43,393 nt of DNA from an uncultured Eubacteriales bacterium. GTDB taxonomy: Bacteria > Bacillota > Clostridia > Oscillospirales > CAG-272. Positions 33,623-42,629 of the stretch are shown in pieces. The stretch lies in the NCBI GenBank assembly GCA_934526185.1, contig CAKTAA010000011.1, forward strand, positions 1-43,393. Reading direction: 5' to 3'. The notes beneath the pieces are model-generated. The model ran no database searches. It saw only the letters and a list, made by a program, of their open reading frames with translations, and was not told the origin of the DNA. Position 1 is the first letter of the stretch; each line of letters starts with the position of its first letter. The position numbers and the translations under genes were made by a program.

Positions 33623-34954
33623 ATGAACATACGGTTATCCGACCATTTTACCTATAAAAAATTACTGCGTTTTTGTCTTGCGCCTATTGTCATGATGGTA
33701 TTTACTTCCATCTATGGCGTGGTAGACGGCTTGTTTGTATCCAATTTTGTCGGCAAAACTTCCTTTGCCGCCATCAACCTTGTCATGCCTTTCATCATGA
33801 TTTTAGGCGGCGTTGGCTTCATGCTGGGCACAGGAGGAAGTGCCCTGGTTGCCAAGACGCTCGGAGAGGGGCGGAAGGAGGACGCCAGCCGATACTTTAC
33901 CATGACGGTGAAGCTGACGCTCTTTTCCGGCGCCGCGCTTACAATCATCGGCACAGCAGGCATACGCCCTATAGCCTATCTTCTCGGCGCGACAGACGCT
34001 ATGATTGGGGAGTGCGTCGTCTACGGGCGGACGGTTCTGCTCTTCAACGCGGCTTTTATGCTTCAGAATGTTTTTCAGACCTTTCTTGCCGTTGCGGAAA
34101 AACCGAAGCTCGGCCTTTTCTCTACTATTGCTGCCGGTATAACCAACATGGCGCTGGATGCCCTGTTTATCGCCGGTTTGGAATGGGGTGTCGCCGGAGC
34201 CGCGCTGGCTACGGGCCTGAGCCAATGCGTAGGCGGTATTCTGCCGCTGCTTTACTTTCTGCGTCCCAACAGCAGTCTGCTCAGGCTGACAAAATCAGGA
34301 TTTGACGGTGTTGTTCTGCTGAAAGCCTGCGCCAACGGCTCCTCGGAGCTGATGACGAACATTTCCTCTTCTGTTGTCAGCATGCTGTATAATTTTCAGT
34401 TGATGAAATACGCCGGCGAGAACGGCGTCGCGGCATATGGCGTTCTGATGTATGTGCAGTTTATTTTTGCCGCTGTTTTTATCGGTTATACCATCGGCTC
34501 AGCTCCGATTGTCAGCTATCATTACGGCGCAGACAATCACGCGGAGCTGAAAAATATGCTCACCAAAAGCTTGCTTTTGATGAGCATAACAGGATGTATA
34601 ATGACGGTGCTTGCACAGCTCTGTTCTGCGCCGCTTGCCAAAATATTTGTCGGCTATGATGCGGAGCTGTACGATATGACGCGGCATGCTTTTCGGCTGT
34701 TCTCTCTGTCTTTTATTCTGACGGGCGTCAATATTTTTTCCTCATCGTTTTTCACGGCCTTAAACAACGGCGGGGTGTCCGCGGCAATTTCCTTTTTGCG
34801 GACGCTTGTGTTTCAAATGCTTTCCGTTTTGGCTCTCCCGGTTTTCTTCGGACTTGACGGCATTTGGTGGGCGGCCGCGGCCGCGGAAGCTTTTGCGTGT
34901 GTTATATCCATTGCCTTTCTTCTTGCGAAAAGAAAAAAGTATCATTATCTGTAA
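33623..34954 (+). CDS. MATE family efflux transporter, MepA-like
   Basis: 443 residues from MNIRLSDHFTYKKLLRFCLAP. Twelve hydrophobic segments with the MATE motifs (VMMVFTSIYGVVDGLFVSNFVG, GTGGSALVAKTLGEGRKEDA, YHYGADNHAELKNMLTKSL). The start sequence and the FVGKTSFAAINLVMPF segment are typical of the MepA subgroup, which pairs with a MarR-family repressor (MepR-MepA). Expected to export cationic drugs or dyes using an ion gradient. Co-directional with marR, probably one transcript. Confidence 0.93.
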   Translation: MNIRLSDHFTYKKLLRFCLAPIVMMVFTSIYGVVDGLFVSNFVGKTSFAAINLVMPFIMILGGVGFMLGTGGSALVAKTLGEGRKEDASRYFTMTVKLTLFSGAALTIIGTAGIRPIAYLLGATDAMIGECVVYGRTVLLFNAAFMLQNVFQTFLAVAEKPKLGLFSTIAAGITNMALDALFIAGLEWGVAGAALATGLSQCVGGILPLLYFLRPNSSLLRLTKSGFDGVVLLKACANGSSELMTNISSSVVSMLYNFQLMKYAGENGVAAYGVLMYVQFIFAAVFIGYTIGSAPIVSYHYGADNHAELKNMLTKSLLLMSITGCIMTVLAQLCSAPLAKIFVGYDAELYDMTRHAFRLFSLSFILTGVNIFSSSFFTALNNGGVSAAISFLRTLVFQMLSVLALPVFFGLDGIWWAAAAAEAFACVISIAFLLAKRKKYHYL

Positions 34955-34978
34955 AAAACCTGCCGCCGGCGCACCTTT

Positions 34979-35365
34979 TCAAAACATGTATGTATACCAC
35001 AGATCCAGGCCCAGCTCGCCGAAGGTTTTCATCAGACTGCTGCCGAGGCATACATGATACTGAAAATTTTTTGAGTATATGACAATTTCTATGTATATGG
35101 CTGCTGACATAGCTGTCAGCTCCTGCAAAAGCTCCCTGTTTGACAGTAACCGTTCCGCGATAAGCTCCAGGTGCTTTTCGCAGGGTTCGTCGTCCCCCAG
35201 CTCTATGCTAAAGCACCAGCCGTCCTCCGGATATGTTATCTTTTTTCCCTTAATTACCCGCGTTTCGTTTTTTTTGTAGGTTATAGTGGGTTTTAGTCCC
35301 AATTTCTCTGTGATGTGATCCGTCTGAAGGCCGCTTCCCCTGATATTCAAATGAATAAATGTCAC
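34979..35365 (-). CDS. DUF4279-like protein
   Basis: 128 residues. The GTG at 35365 (VTFIHLNIRGSGL) has GGAGG 7 nt upstream; an in-frame TTG at 35371 is too close. FIHLNIRGSGLQTDHITEKLGLKPT and the later EIVIYSKNFQYHVCLGSSLMKTFGELGLDLWY agree with the DUF4279 pattern. Function unknown. It converges on the MATE gene with a 24-bp gap. Confidence 0.8.
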   Translation of the reverse strand: MTFIHLNIRGSGLQTDHITEKLGLKPTITYKKNETRVIKGKKITYPEDGWCFSIELGDDEPCEKHLELIAERLLSNRELLQELTAMSAAIYIEIVIYSKNFQYHVCLGSSLMKTFGELGLDLWYTYMF

Positions 35366-35431
35366 AGTCAAACCTCCTGTGCAAAACGAAATATTTACCG
35401 CCGCTGTCCGAAAACCGGAAGCGCATCTGTC

Positions 35432-36364
35432 TCACAGCTCGGGATGGTTCCGCAGCGCGCGGTATTCCGAGGCGGTGATGCCGTTATACTTTTTAAACAG
35501 CCGGCTGAGGTAGTTCGGATCCCCGATGCCAACGCTTGCAGCCGCGTCCTGAATGGTAGCCTTCTGCATTGACAGCAGCTCCTTGACGCGGTTCAGCTTC
35601 ATTCTGTTGATATAATCGACTACGCTCATCCCCAGCGTGTTGTGAAACAGCTTGCTCAGGTATCCGGCGCTGATGCCGGCGGCTTCCGCGACATCAGAAA
35701 CGCTGATGGGTTCTCCCAGATTTTCTGAGATATAACGGACGGCCTGCCTGCACCGGACATTCCCGGCATACCGCGCGACGCCGTCATTTTCCTGCGAAGC
35801 ATGCCGGAGCGCCGCCTGCGTGACCTCGCCTAACAGCTCTATAAGCAGGGACACAGCCTGAAGCTCTCTTGTAAAATCCGTCGATGCTCGGATACGTATA
35901 ATTTTTTTTATCAGTCTGTCCAGTTCCTGATTGGGCCCGTCTGCCGGCAGCATAAAGGGCAGAAATACAGACATCAAAGCGCTTTCCGCTCCGTTCTGTT
36001 TCGTCTGCGTGCTGAAAGGCTTGAAAAAGTGATTATCGAATGCGTCCTGCTGCCGGTCGATCAGCTCTCTGCCGCTGCAGATTTCGGTCTCGCCTTCCAC
36101 GGTAAAGCCAACGGTAAAATGCTCGTGCTCATATGGAGAACGCAGAGAAACGCGTGTCGCGGGCCCCAGACAGCAGAGAACCGGCGGCGTAAACAGCAGG
36201 CTGCTTCCGTCCGGGAAAACTTCCTCTACCTCTCCCTGCTCCATATAGCAGATCTCATATATATTTTTCTGAGCGTAATGAAAGTTTCGGTAATTTGAGG
36301 TGCGGTATCCGTGCGCGAAAAGGATACGCGGCATCCGGCACAGCTCCAGCTTCATGGCCTGCAT
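35432..36364 (-). CDS. AraC family transcriptional regulator
   Basis: 310 residues from MQAMKLELCRMPRILF at 36364, AGGAG 9 nt upstream; the in-frame start at 36589 lacks an RBS. N-terminal cupin-like ligand-binding domain (~20-120: YEICYMEQGEVEEVFPDGSSLLF). C-terminal ~100 residues carry two helix-turn-helices: ISVSDVAEAAGISAGYLSKLF and IQDAAASVGIGDPNYLSRLFKKYNGITASEYR. Divergent from the glycyl radical enzyme gene, so it is the probable activator of that catabolic operon in response to its substrate. Confidence 0.93.
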   Translation of the reverse strand: MQAMKLELCRMPRILFAHGYRTSNYRNFHYAQKNIYEICYMEQGEVEEVFPDGSSLLFTPPVLCCLGPATRVSLRSPYEHEHFTVGFTVEGETEICSGRELIDRQQDAFDNHFFKPFSTQTKQNGAESALMSVFLPFMLPADGPNQELDRLIKKIIRIRASTDFTRELQAVSLLIELLGEVTQAALRHASQENDGVARYAGNVRCRQAVRYISENLGEPISVSDVAEAAGISAGYLSKLFHNTLGMSVVDYINRMKLNRVKELLSMQKATIQDAAASVGIGDPNYLSRLFKKYNGITASEYRALRNHPEL

Positions 36365-36781
36365 GTTTTGTGCTCCTCTCTGTTGTTTCAGTATAGCAAA
36401 GGATGCGTTTCCGGCAGCAAAGCTGCAATTTCCCCGTTTCTGCCGCAAATTACAGCCTCGGCTGTCGGTACCGCTCTGAAAAAATGCGGTGCCGAAAAAC
36501 GCTGTCCATGAAAATTTCTGTTTTGCACAGAAAGCAAAACACTCTCTGTAAAATATTATATGAGAATTGTCCAGATTCGTCAAGATCATACAGATACAAT
36601 TTCAGCGGTTTGTGTTATAATGTATACGGGAAAATATTATGCGGCGGCAAAACGGCGGCCGAGCACTGTCAAGATCCTTTTCTGTATGATTGTTCCCGCC
36701 TACGTGAAAAGTATCTTTTATTGCTGAAAAACAGGGCCTGCGCGGAAATTCAGCAGGCGCGGCCCGGAAAGGATGCATATT
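36365..36781. other. Divergent regulatory region between AraC and glycyl radical enzyme genes
   Basis: No gene seen. It contains the probable promoter GATACA-N17-TATAAT (36593-36621) and a ~160-nt leader before the enzyme start. The weak -35 fits activator dependence. Confidence 0.6.
36593..36621 (+). promoter_or_regulatory. Probable activator-dependent promoter
   Basis: TATAAT (36616-36621) and a poor -35 box GATACA (36593-36598) 17 bp upstream. Confidence 0.55.
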
Positions 36782-38941
36782 ATGATGTCACAGCTTGAAA
36801 AACTGCGCAAAGAAGTCAAAATTCCCGCCCCGGGGAAGGATGTACGGAATATCTATTATGCCGACGGCCTTTTGGCGCACCGGGACGAGGAAAATGTAAT
36901 CGCACGCGCGTATGCCTGTGCCGAGGTCTTTAAAAGGTATGGCAAGCACATTTATGAAAATGATGTTATCGCCGGTTCCATACGGGGGCTTTATTCGCCT
37001 GACAAAACGGAGGATGACCATCATTTTGCGTGGAAAATCTGGTCCTCCTACGGTTCTCGAGGATTCTGGGAGAATTCCGATCACTTTGCTCCGGATTACG
37101 CAACCGTGCTTCAGGACGGTGTGGGAGGCATACTCCGCCGCATCGAGGAATCCATGCATGTCCACAAAAACGATGCAGACGCAAATGAAAAATGCTCCTT
37201 TCTGCGCGCGGCTCAAATCACAATGGAGGCTTTCAGCGCCATGATTTCGGCATATGCCGACGCCGCTTATGAAAAAGCGGCACAGGCGGAAGAGCAGACG
37301 GACAAAGTTCGGTTTTCGGAAATCGGTGAAACATGCCGTGCCATTGAGCTTGACGCGCCGAAAAGCTTTAGGCAGGCGCTGCAGCTCGTTTGGCTCTGCC
37401 ATATCAGCTTTATCTGTGAAGGCCGGTACGCCATGGCGCTTGGCCGTATGGATCAGTATCTGTATCCCTTTTTCCGTGCGGATATAGAAGCCGGCAAAAT
37501 CACGCACGAACAGGCGCTGGAGTGGATTGAATGTACGCTGTTCAAAATTCATGAAAGAGCTGTTCAGGGAGCCGGAGACGATGTCGTCAATATCGCGATC
37601 GGCGGAGTCAAACCCGAGGACGGCGCAGACGCCGTAAACGACCTGAGTTATCTCATTCTGCAGGCAGTCGGCCGCTGCAATGTGCCGGGACCGAATCTGT
37701 CCGCCAAGCTTCACCGCGGCATGGATGAAAACTTTTTGGACGCTTGTCTGCAGGTTATCGGAACAGGCCTCGGTTATCCTGCGCTGATGAACGACGACGT
37801 CAATATTTCCGCGCTGCACCGCTTGGGATATTCGCTTGAGGATTCCCGGAATTACTGCATGGTTGGCTGCATTGAGAACTTTATCCAGGGCATGCAGCCG
37901 CCGTGGTCCGACGGCAGATACAATACGCCGAAATATCTGGAGCTTGCGCTGAACAACGGTTACTGCATGATGACCGGAGAGCGTCAGGGGCCGCAGACAG
38001 GCGAGCCTGCGGAGCTGAAAACGATGGAGCAGTTCATGCAGGCGCTTGAAGAGCAGATGCGGTTCGGCGCGTCGGAATACATGATGGTGTTCCGCAATGC
38101 AAACGAGCGTTTTAATCCTCTGAACTATCAGCAGCCGTACCTGTCCTGCTACTGCCGCGACTGTATTGCACGCGGTCTGGATATCAACCGCGGCGGTGCA
38201 AAATATCCGTCGGTACACGGCGCCTGCGGCATGGGCATTGCAACGGTAGCGGACTCGCTTGCCGCCATTGAAAAGCTGGTATACGAGGAGAAGGCCATGA
38301 CGCTTGAAGAAATGCGCGATATTCTGCGCGATAACTTTGAGGGCCATGAGGCCGAACGGGCGCTGATGCTGAAAGCGCCGAAGTACGCCAACAACGACGA
38401 TTATGCGGACAAATATGCGGTTTGGTTTGTAAAAGAGCAGGAGAAAATATTTTCATCGTATCGGACGCACGACGGCGGGCCGGTTTACACCCTTATCGCC
38501 TCCAATGTCGCCAATATTCCGGCAGGTCAGGAGGTCGCCGCTACGCCTGACGGAAGAGGAAAGGGAGAGCCGTTAAGCGATGCCGCGTCTCCCATGCACG
38601 GCATGGATACGCACGGCCCGACAGCAGCCATGCTTTCCCTTGCCAAGCCTGATTATACGCTTGCTGCCGGCGGAACGGTGGTTAACCAGAAATACAGCCC
38701 TGAGATGTTCCGGGATCCGGTCAAGCGCAAAAAGCTGGCCGCGGTCATCCGCACATATTTTGAAATGGGCGGACAAGAGGTTCAGATCAACAGTGTTTCC
38801 CGTGAGGTTTTAAAGAACGCGATGGACAATCCCGAAAACTATAAAAATCTTGTTGTACGCGTTTCCGGCTTCAGCGCATTCTATACGCTGCTTTCCCGGG
38901 CTGTGCAGGAGGATATCCTGAAAAGAACGGAGCATGAATAA
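36782..38941 (+). CDS. Glycyl radical enzyme (pyruvate formate-lyase family)
   Basis: 719 residues from MMSQLEKLRKEVKIPAPG. ATG at 36782 has GAAAGGA 8 nt upstream; the ATG at 36773 overlaps it. Catalytic loop MVGCIEN gives Cys363 and Glu365, the single-Cys GCxE arrangement of the dehydratase/lyase members (choline lyase, glycerol dehydratase, hydroxyproline dehydratase), unlike the CC of pyruvate formate-lyase. The radical loop RVSGFSAFY gives Gly696. It is shorter than most family members (~780-850). The substrate is unknown. The activating radical-SAM enzyme, normally adjacent, is not seen in the window. Neighbours AraC and a zinc alcohol dehydrogenase suggest catabolism of a polyol or related hydroxy-compound to an aldehyde or ketone. 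Confidence 0.92.
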   Translation: MMSQLEKLRKEVKIPAPGKDVRNIYYADGLLAHRDEENVIARAYACAEVFKRYGKHIYENDVIAGSIRGLYSPDKTEDDHHFAWKIWSSYGSRGFWENSDHFAPDYATVLQDGVGGILRRIEESMHVHKNDADANEKCSFLRAAQITMEAFSAMISAYADAAYEKAAQAEEQTDKVRFSEIGETCRAIELDAPKSFRQALQLVWLCHISFICEGRYAMALGRMDQYLYPFFRADIEAGKITHEQALEWIECTLFKIHERAVQGAGDDVVNIAIGGVKPEDGADAVNDLSYLILQAVGRCNVPGPNLSAKLHRGMDENFLDACLQVIGTGLGYPALMNDDVNISALHRLGYSLEDSRNYCMVGCIENFIQGMQPPWSDGRYNTPKYLELALNNGYCMMTGERQGPQTGEPAELKTMEQFMQALEEQMRFGASEYMMVFRNANERFNPLNYQQPYLSCYCRDCIARGLDINRGGAKYPSVHGACGMGIATVADSLAAIEKLVYEEKAMTLEEMRDILRDNFEGHEAERALMLKAPKYANNDDYADKYAVWFVKEQEKIFSSYRTHDGGPVYTLIASNVANIPAGQEVAATPDGRGKGEPLSDAASPMHGMDTHGPTAAMLSLAKPDYTLAAGGTVVNQKYSPEMFRDPVKRKKLAAVIRTYFEMGGQEVQINSVSREVLKNAMDNPENYKNLVVRVSGFSAFYTLLSRAVQEDILKRTEHE

Positions 38942-39108
38942 ATTCTGTCATACAGCGCCGGCGCTGAGTTCGATACAGGCAGGCGGCTCTGCCCGGCCGC
39001 GGTATCTTGTGTGCGCATCCGTTGGGATTCTGCCGGCAGACAGTCCGAAAGCTATGGAAGCCTTGCCGGCAGAGCAGGTAAAGAATCGGTACGGGGAACA
39101 GCTTTAGT

Positions 39109-39252
39109 AAAGGGGCTTGCCCCGTCACGGAGGCGCGGCAAGACATTCAGCGGGGGATTGACTCCCCGCTGAATGGAGGAGCGGAACCCGCCGCCGAGGG
39201 AAGCAAAACTTCCGACAAGGCGGCAGGGGTGTTGTCTTGCCTAAGTTATATT
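39109..39252 (+). repeat. Dispersed ~140-bp repeat, copy C
   Basis: GGGGCTTGCCCC, then hairpin TTCAGCGGGG-GATTGA-CTCCCCGCTGAA, then GCCGCC...GGCGGC enclosing GGAAG-CAAAA-CTTCC, ending CTAAGTTATATT. The full intergenic span 38942-39292 has no gene; the ~165 bp before the copy contains only small inverted repeats. Confidence 0.87.
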
Positions 39253-39292
39253 TTAATACATAACTGCAATTGAATAGGAAAGGAATATCATT

Positions 39293-40411
39293 ATGACGAT
39301 TCAGAAACCAGAAACTGCAAAAGCCGCCGTATTTGTCGGCGTCGATAAGCCCTTTGAAATCCGGGAATACCCGCTGACACCGACGCCGTCCGGCATGGCA
39401 CGTCTGCGGCTTGCCGCAAGCGGTGTTTGCGGAACGGATATTCATATTCACAGGGGAAAGCTGGCAATGCAGAGCCCCATGATTATCGGGCATGAATTCG
39501 TCGGTCAGGTCGAGGACATCTCAGAGGCTGACAGCGCGGCGTCCGGCATCCGCAAAGGGGATTACGCCATTGTCGATATCGCCACCCCCTGCGGAACCTG
39601 CAAGCTGTGCTGCGAGGGAGACGACGCAAACTGTATCAATATGATATGCTCAAATGCGGGAGACCCCGAAAAGGCACCGCATTTCTGGGGCGGGTATGCG
39701 GAATATAACTACTCCCCTGTCGGCAATCTGGTAAAGATTCCGGAGGGACTTGACCCGCAGATGGTGTGCGTGTACGCCTGTGCCGGTCCGACAGCTCTTC
39801 ACGCTTTCCGGCTTGCCAAAGAAGCAAATTGCGGCTTGGAACGTGCGAAGGTTGCTGTTGTGCAGGGACTTGGTCCGGTAGGAACCTTTGCCGTAGCTTA
39901 TCTGGCCTCTCTCGGCATTCCGAATATTGTTGCGCTGACCGCAGGCGACAATCCTGCGCGCGAGGAGACAGCGCGTTCCCTCGGCGCTTCGGAAATTTTC
40001 AACCTTGACAGGACGGAGCCTGACGAAATCATTGCGTCGATACGTGCGCTCGGTGACGGAATCGGCGCGGATCTTGTTTTCGAGGCCAGCGGCAATCCTC
40101 AAGCCGTGCCTCAGGGCATGCGTATGCTCCGCAACCGAGGCGTTTATCTGATTCCCGGCCAGTACTCCAACAGCGGGAATGTGGAAATACAGCCGCATCT
40201 CATCACCTTTAACGCGCTGAGAATGATAGGCTCTTCGCAGTATTCGGTGTGCGACGTGGCAGATTATCTTGATTTTCTCAGAAAAAACACCGATTTGCAT
40301 GCAAAAATCAGAGCCCTCACGACCGCTTATACGGTTTCAGAGGTAAATACCGCTTTTGAAGATGCAAAAGCGGGCAAAAACGTCAAGACGGTTTTGGTTT
40401 GCCAAAAGTAA
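39293..40411 (+). CDS. Zinc-dependent alcohol dehydrogenase (MDR family)
   Basis: 372 residues from MTIQKPETAKAAVFVGV, AGGAAAGGA upstream. Catalytic zinc site CGTDIHIH (Cys ~46) and GHEFVG, structural zinc cluster CGTCKLCCEGDDANC, and a Rossmann domain VVQGLGPVGTFAVAYL. It is in the sorbitol/threonine dehydrogenase-like group and uses NAD(P)H. The enzyme is probably co-expressed with the glycyl radical enzyme and would reduce or oxidise its aldehyde or ketone product. Substrate not readable. Confidence 0.93.
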   Translation: MTIQKPETAKAAVFVGVDKPFEIREYPLTPTPSGMARLRLAASGVCGTDIHIHRGKLAMQSPMIIGHEFVGQVEDISEADSAASGIRKGDYAIVDIATPCGTCKLCCEGDDANCINMICSNAGDPEKAPHFWGGYAEYNYSPVGNLVKIPEGLDPQMVCVYACAGPTALHAFRLAKEANCGLERAKVAVVQGLGPVGTFAVAYLASLGIPNIVALTAGDNPAREETARSLGASEIFNLDRTEPDEIIASIRALGDGIGADLVFEASGNPQAVPQGMRMLRNRGVYLIPGQYSNSGNVEIQPHLITFNALRMIGSSQYSVCDVADYLDFLRKNTDLHAKIRALTTAYTVSEVNTAFEDAKAGKNVKTVLVCQK

Positions 40412-40533
40412 TCTTCTCCTATTGTGAAAGCAAGGCGGAACGCCAGACAGCAAAGGATTTATTTCCGGCCCGCGGCGTATGCTGTCAAAGCATCCCGGGC
40501 AATGCGGGCACTGTTGCCCGCACAGCGGAATGC

Positions 40534-40565
40534 AAAAACCCCTCCCGGTATCGGGAGGGGGTTTT
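40534..40565. terminator. Bidirectional terminator between convergent genes
   Basis: AAAACCCCTCCCG-GTAT-CGGGAGGGGGTTTT, A-tract on one side and T-tract on the other. A second small hairpin GCGGGCA/TGCCCGC lies just before it. Confidence 0.92.
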
Positions 40566-40634
40566 GCTGTTATTTACATGTTCGCTTAAACTGTACTCAG
40601 TCAGACATGCGGACGGGACGGAGAAAGCGCATTC

Positions 40635-41774
40635 TTACGCTTCGGTATCAGATGTCTCCGGTTCACCCGTTGTATCTTCAGAAGCCGGTTCTTTGGTATC
40701 CGTTCCCGTATCCGCAGCTCCCGTATCCGAAACATCAGAGGTATCCTCGGTTTCTACCTCAACTGCCGCTTCGGTCAACAGCTCTATCACCTTTTCCATC
40801 TGAAGTCCCCGCTCGAGGTTGTCGCGCCCCGCTTTTTCAATTGCCGCCTCTGCGTTTTCCAGGCTGTTGCTTTGGGCAAACTCTTCCGCATATGCGTTAA
40901 ATTCTTCGTCTGTATAGGAGAGGTTCTCGGCCTTATAAATCAGCAGCATCGTAACATCCGAAACGGCGGACATGAGCGACTGATTTGCAATTTCTTCTAA
41001 AAAGGCGGATTCTTCCATCTGATACATCATGGAAACATAAGTTGCCAGATCCAGCCCATATGATTTGGCATAGCCTTCATAGGCCTCAACCTGCGTATTA
41101 TAATATTTTTCCGCTTCCGCTTCCGGATAATCCAGAATCGTTATATTGTTCATGACAGCGGTCCACACGGCTTCTTCCTTTGCGTCAAGACGCAGGCCCG
41201 CTTCGTAATCCGCAGCCGTTGTATATTTACCGTTTGACCGTTTTTCCGCAATCTCATCCGTCATTTCTTCAGGCGTTACAGATTTCGATATTTTGTTCAG
41301 TGTAATAGATACCTTAGCGGTCTGGCCGTTGATATCGGTCTCGGTAGACGAAAAATCATCTGCCAGCACTACGTCTATGTTCTTTGTTTCACCTTTGTTC
41401 ATACCGATGACAGCATCTTCAATACCCGTAATTTGAATCGTATCGCTGCCGAGCGTAACATTGTAGTTCGTAGCAGAGCTGCCCTCAAAGGATTCGTCGT
41501 TTACGGTTGCCGTATAATCGATATTCACCTTGTCGCCCTCTTCCGCAGCGCGGTCCGTAATCTCCTCGTCATAGGCACTTGCTTTCAGATCAGCGGCAAT
41601 GGTATCCGCCACACTTTTTTCGATTTCTGTTTTGCTGACCTCGACACCTTTATAGGTCCCGAGCGTAACGTACTTGCTCAACTCGAAATCATACATTTTT
41701 TCATCTTTTTTACCGCACGCGGTACAGGCCATCAGCATGACAGCCGACAACGCCAACGCTATCCATTTTTTCAT
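40635..41774 (-). CDS. Trigger-factor-like lipoprotein peptidyl-prolyl isomerase
   Basis: 379 residues from MKKWIALALSAVMLMACTACG, RBS AAAGGAAC. Signal peptide with lipobox; lipidation Cys probably in ACTACGKK (~20). Residues ~85-165 match an FKBP-type PPIase (EEGDKVNIDYTATVNDESFEGSSA, ITGIEDAVIGMNKGETKNID). The helical remainder (~170-345) resembles the trigger-factor C-terminal chaperone region, and a Thr/Glu/Asp-rich tail ends the protein. It should fold secreted proteins outside the membrane. Such secreted trigger-factor-like proteins are common in Clostridia. Confidence 0.9.
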   Translation of the reverse strand: MKKWIALALSAVMLMACTACGKKDEKMYDFELSKYVTLGTYKGVEVSKTEIEKSVADTIAADLKASAYDEEITDRAAEEGDKVNIDYTATVNDESFEGSSATNYNVTLGSDTIQITGIEDAVIGMNKGETKNIDVVLADDFSSTETDINGQTAKVSITLNKISKSVTPEEMTDEIAEKRSNGKYTTAADYEAGLRLDAKEEAVWTAVMNNITILDYPEAEAEKYYNTQVEAYEGYAKSYGLDLATYVSMMYQMEESAFLEEIANQSLMSAVSDVTMLLIYKAENLSYTDEEFNAYAEEFAQSNSLENAEAAIEKAGRDNLERGLQMEKVIELLTEAAVEVETEDTSDVSDTGAADTGTDTKEPASEDTTGEPETSDTEA

Positions 41775-41867
41775 TTTGCTTTTGTTCCTTTCAATTTGAC
41801 TACTTTTTTACATTCCTATAATTTATACCATACTTTTCCGAAAAAGTAAAGATATATTTTACAAATT

Positions 41868-42629
41868 TCAGTCTCTTTTCACATTTTCAGCACGACCGGG
41901 AACCAGCGCGTCAACAGCGCTGCGGCACCGGGAGGAGCGAAGGGCGAAGAGGGCAAGCAAAAGGAACACGGCCGCTCCGGCCGCTCCGGCCAGCAAATCG
42001 GTCATGGTATCGATAAGACCGATATCAATATATCCGGGCCAAGGGGTTCCGTTGACCGTCACACGCTCCACGCGGACGGTGTCGATAGACGAATTTCCGC
42101 TGAGCAGGCGGGTGGACACGGAGGACAGCAGCGTATCTCGCTGCATGTCCTTTTGAAAAAGGAAATCGCATGCGAATTCAGCAAATTCCCACAGGAGACT
42201 GGACGAGAGCGACAGAGAAAAGGCCGATACTGCCGCTGCCGGCCCGAATTGCCGCTGAAGACGGTAAAACGGAAAGGCGCCTGCCGCAGCAAAAAGAAAG
42301 CCTGCCAAAAAATGGACGCCCAGATCCCACGCAGCAAACCGGGTGTAAAAATCAAGTATTTCACCGCAGAGAACGCTGGAAAGAAGAAACAGATTCCATA
42401 AAATGATTGAAACGGGCGGAAGTGTTACGCACCATTTTCTGAAAAGAAAAGGGATCTGACTCAGCAAAAAAGCCGATACGGCGGCCGCTGCTGCACCGCC
42501 TCTGCCGGTAAACGCGCATATGACGGTGCTTGACAGAAAGCCAAGCCCGCTCAGAATATGAACGATCCCGGCTGCCGAAGCAGCCCAACAGTTCAGCGCG
42601 GTCTTTCTTCGTGTACACGGAAATTTCAT
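41868..42629 (-). CDS. Integral membrane protein, DUF2238-like
   Basis: 253 residues from MKFPCTRRKTALNCWAA at 42629, GAAAGGA upstream; the longer in-frame start at 42806 has no RBS. About six hydrophobic segments. The motifs FYTRFAAWDLGVHFLAGFLFA, SLLWEFAEFACDF and DIGLIDTMTDLLAGAAGA agree with the DUF2238-type membrane family, where the His, Trp-Glu and Asp in these motifs are conserved. Function unknown. Confidence 0.8.
   Translation of the reverse strand: MKFPCTRRKTALNCWAASAAGIVHILSGLGFLSSTVICAFTGRGGAAAAAVSAFLLSQIPFLFRKWCVTLPPVSIILWNLFLLSSVLCGEILDFYTRFAAWDLGVHFLAGFLFAAAGAFPFYRLQRQFGPAAAVSAFSLSLSSSLLWEFAEFACDFLFQKDMQRDTLLSSVSTRLLSGNSSIDTVRVERVTVNGTPWPGYIDIGLIDTMTDLLAGAAGAAVFLLLALFALRSSRCRSAVDALVPGRAENVKRD

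Noticed and set aside
36788..38347. 519-residue open frame on the minus strand
   Set aside because: Antisense to the glycyl radical enzyme, low-complexity codon shadow with no RBS and no domain.
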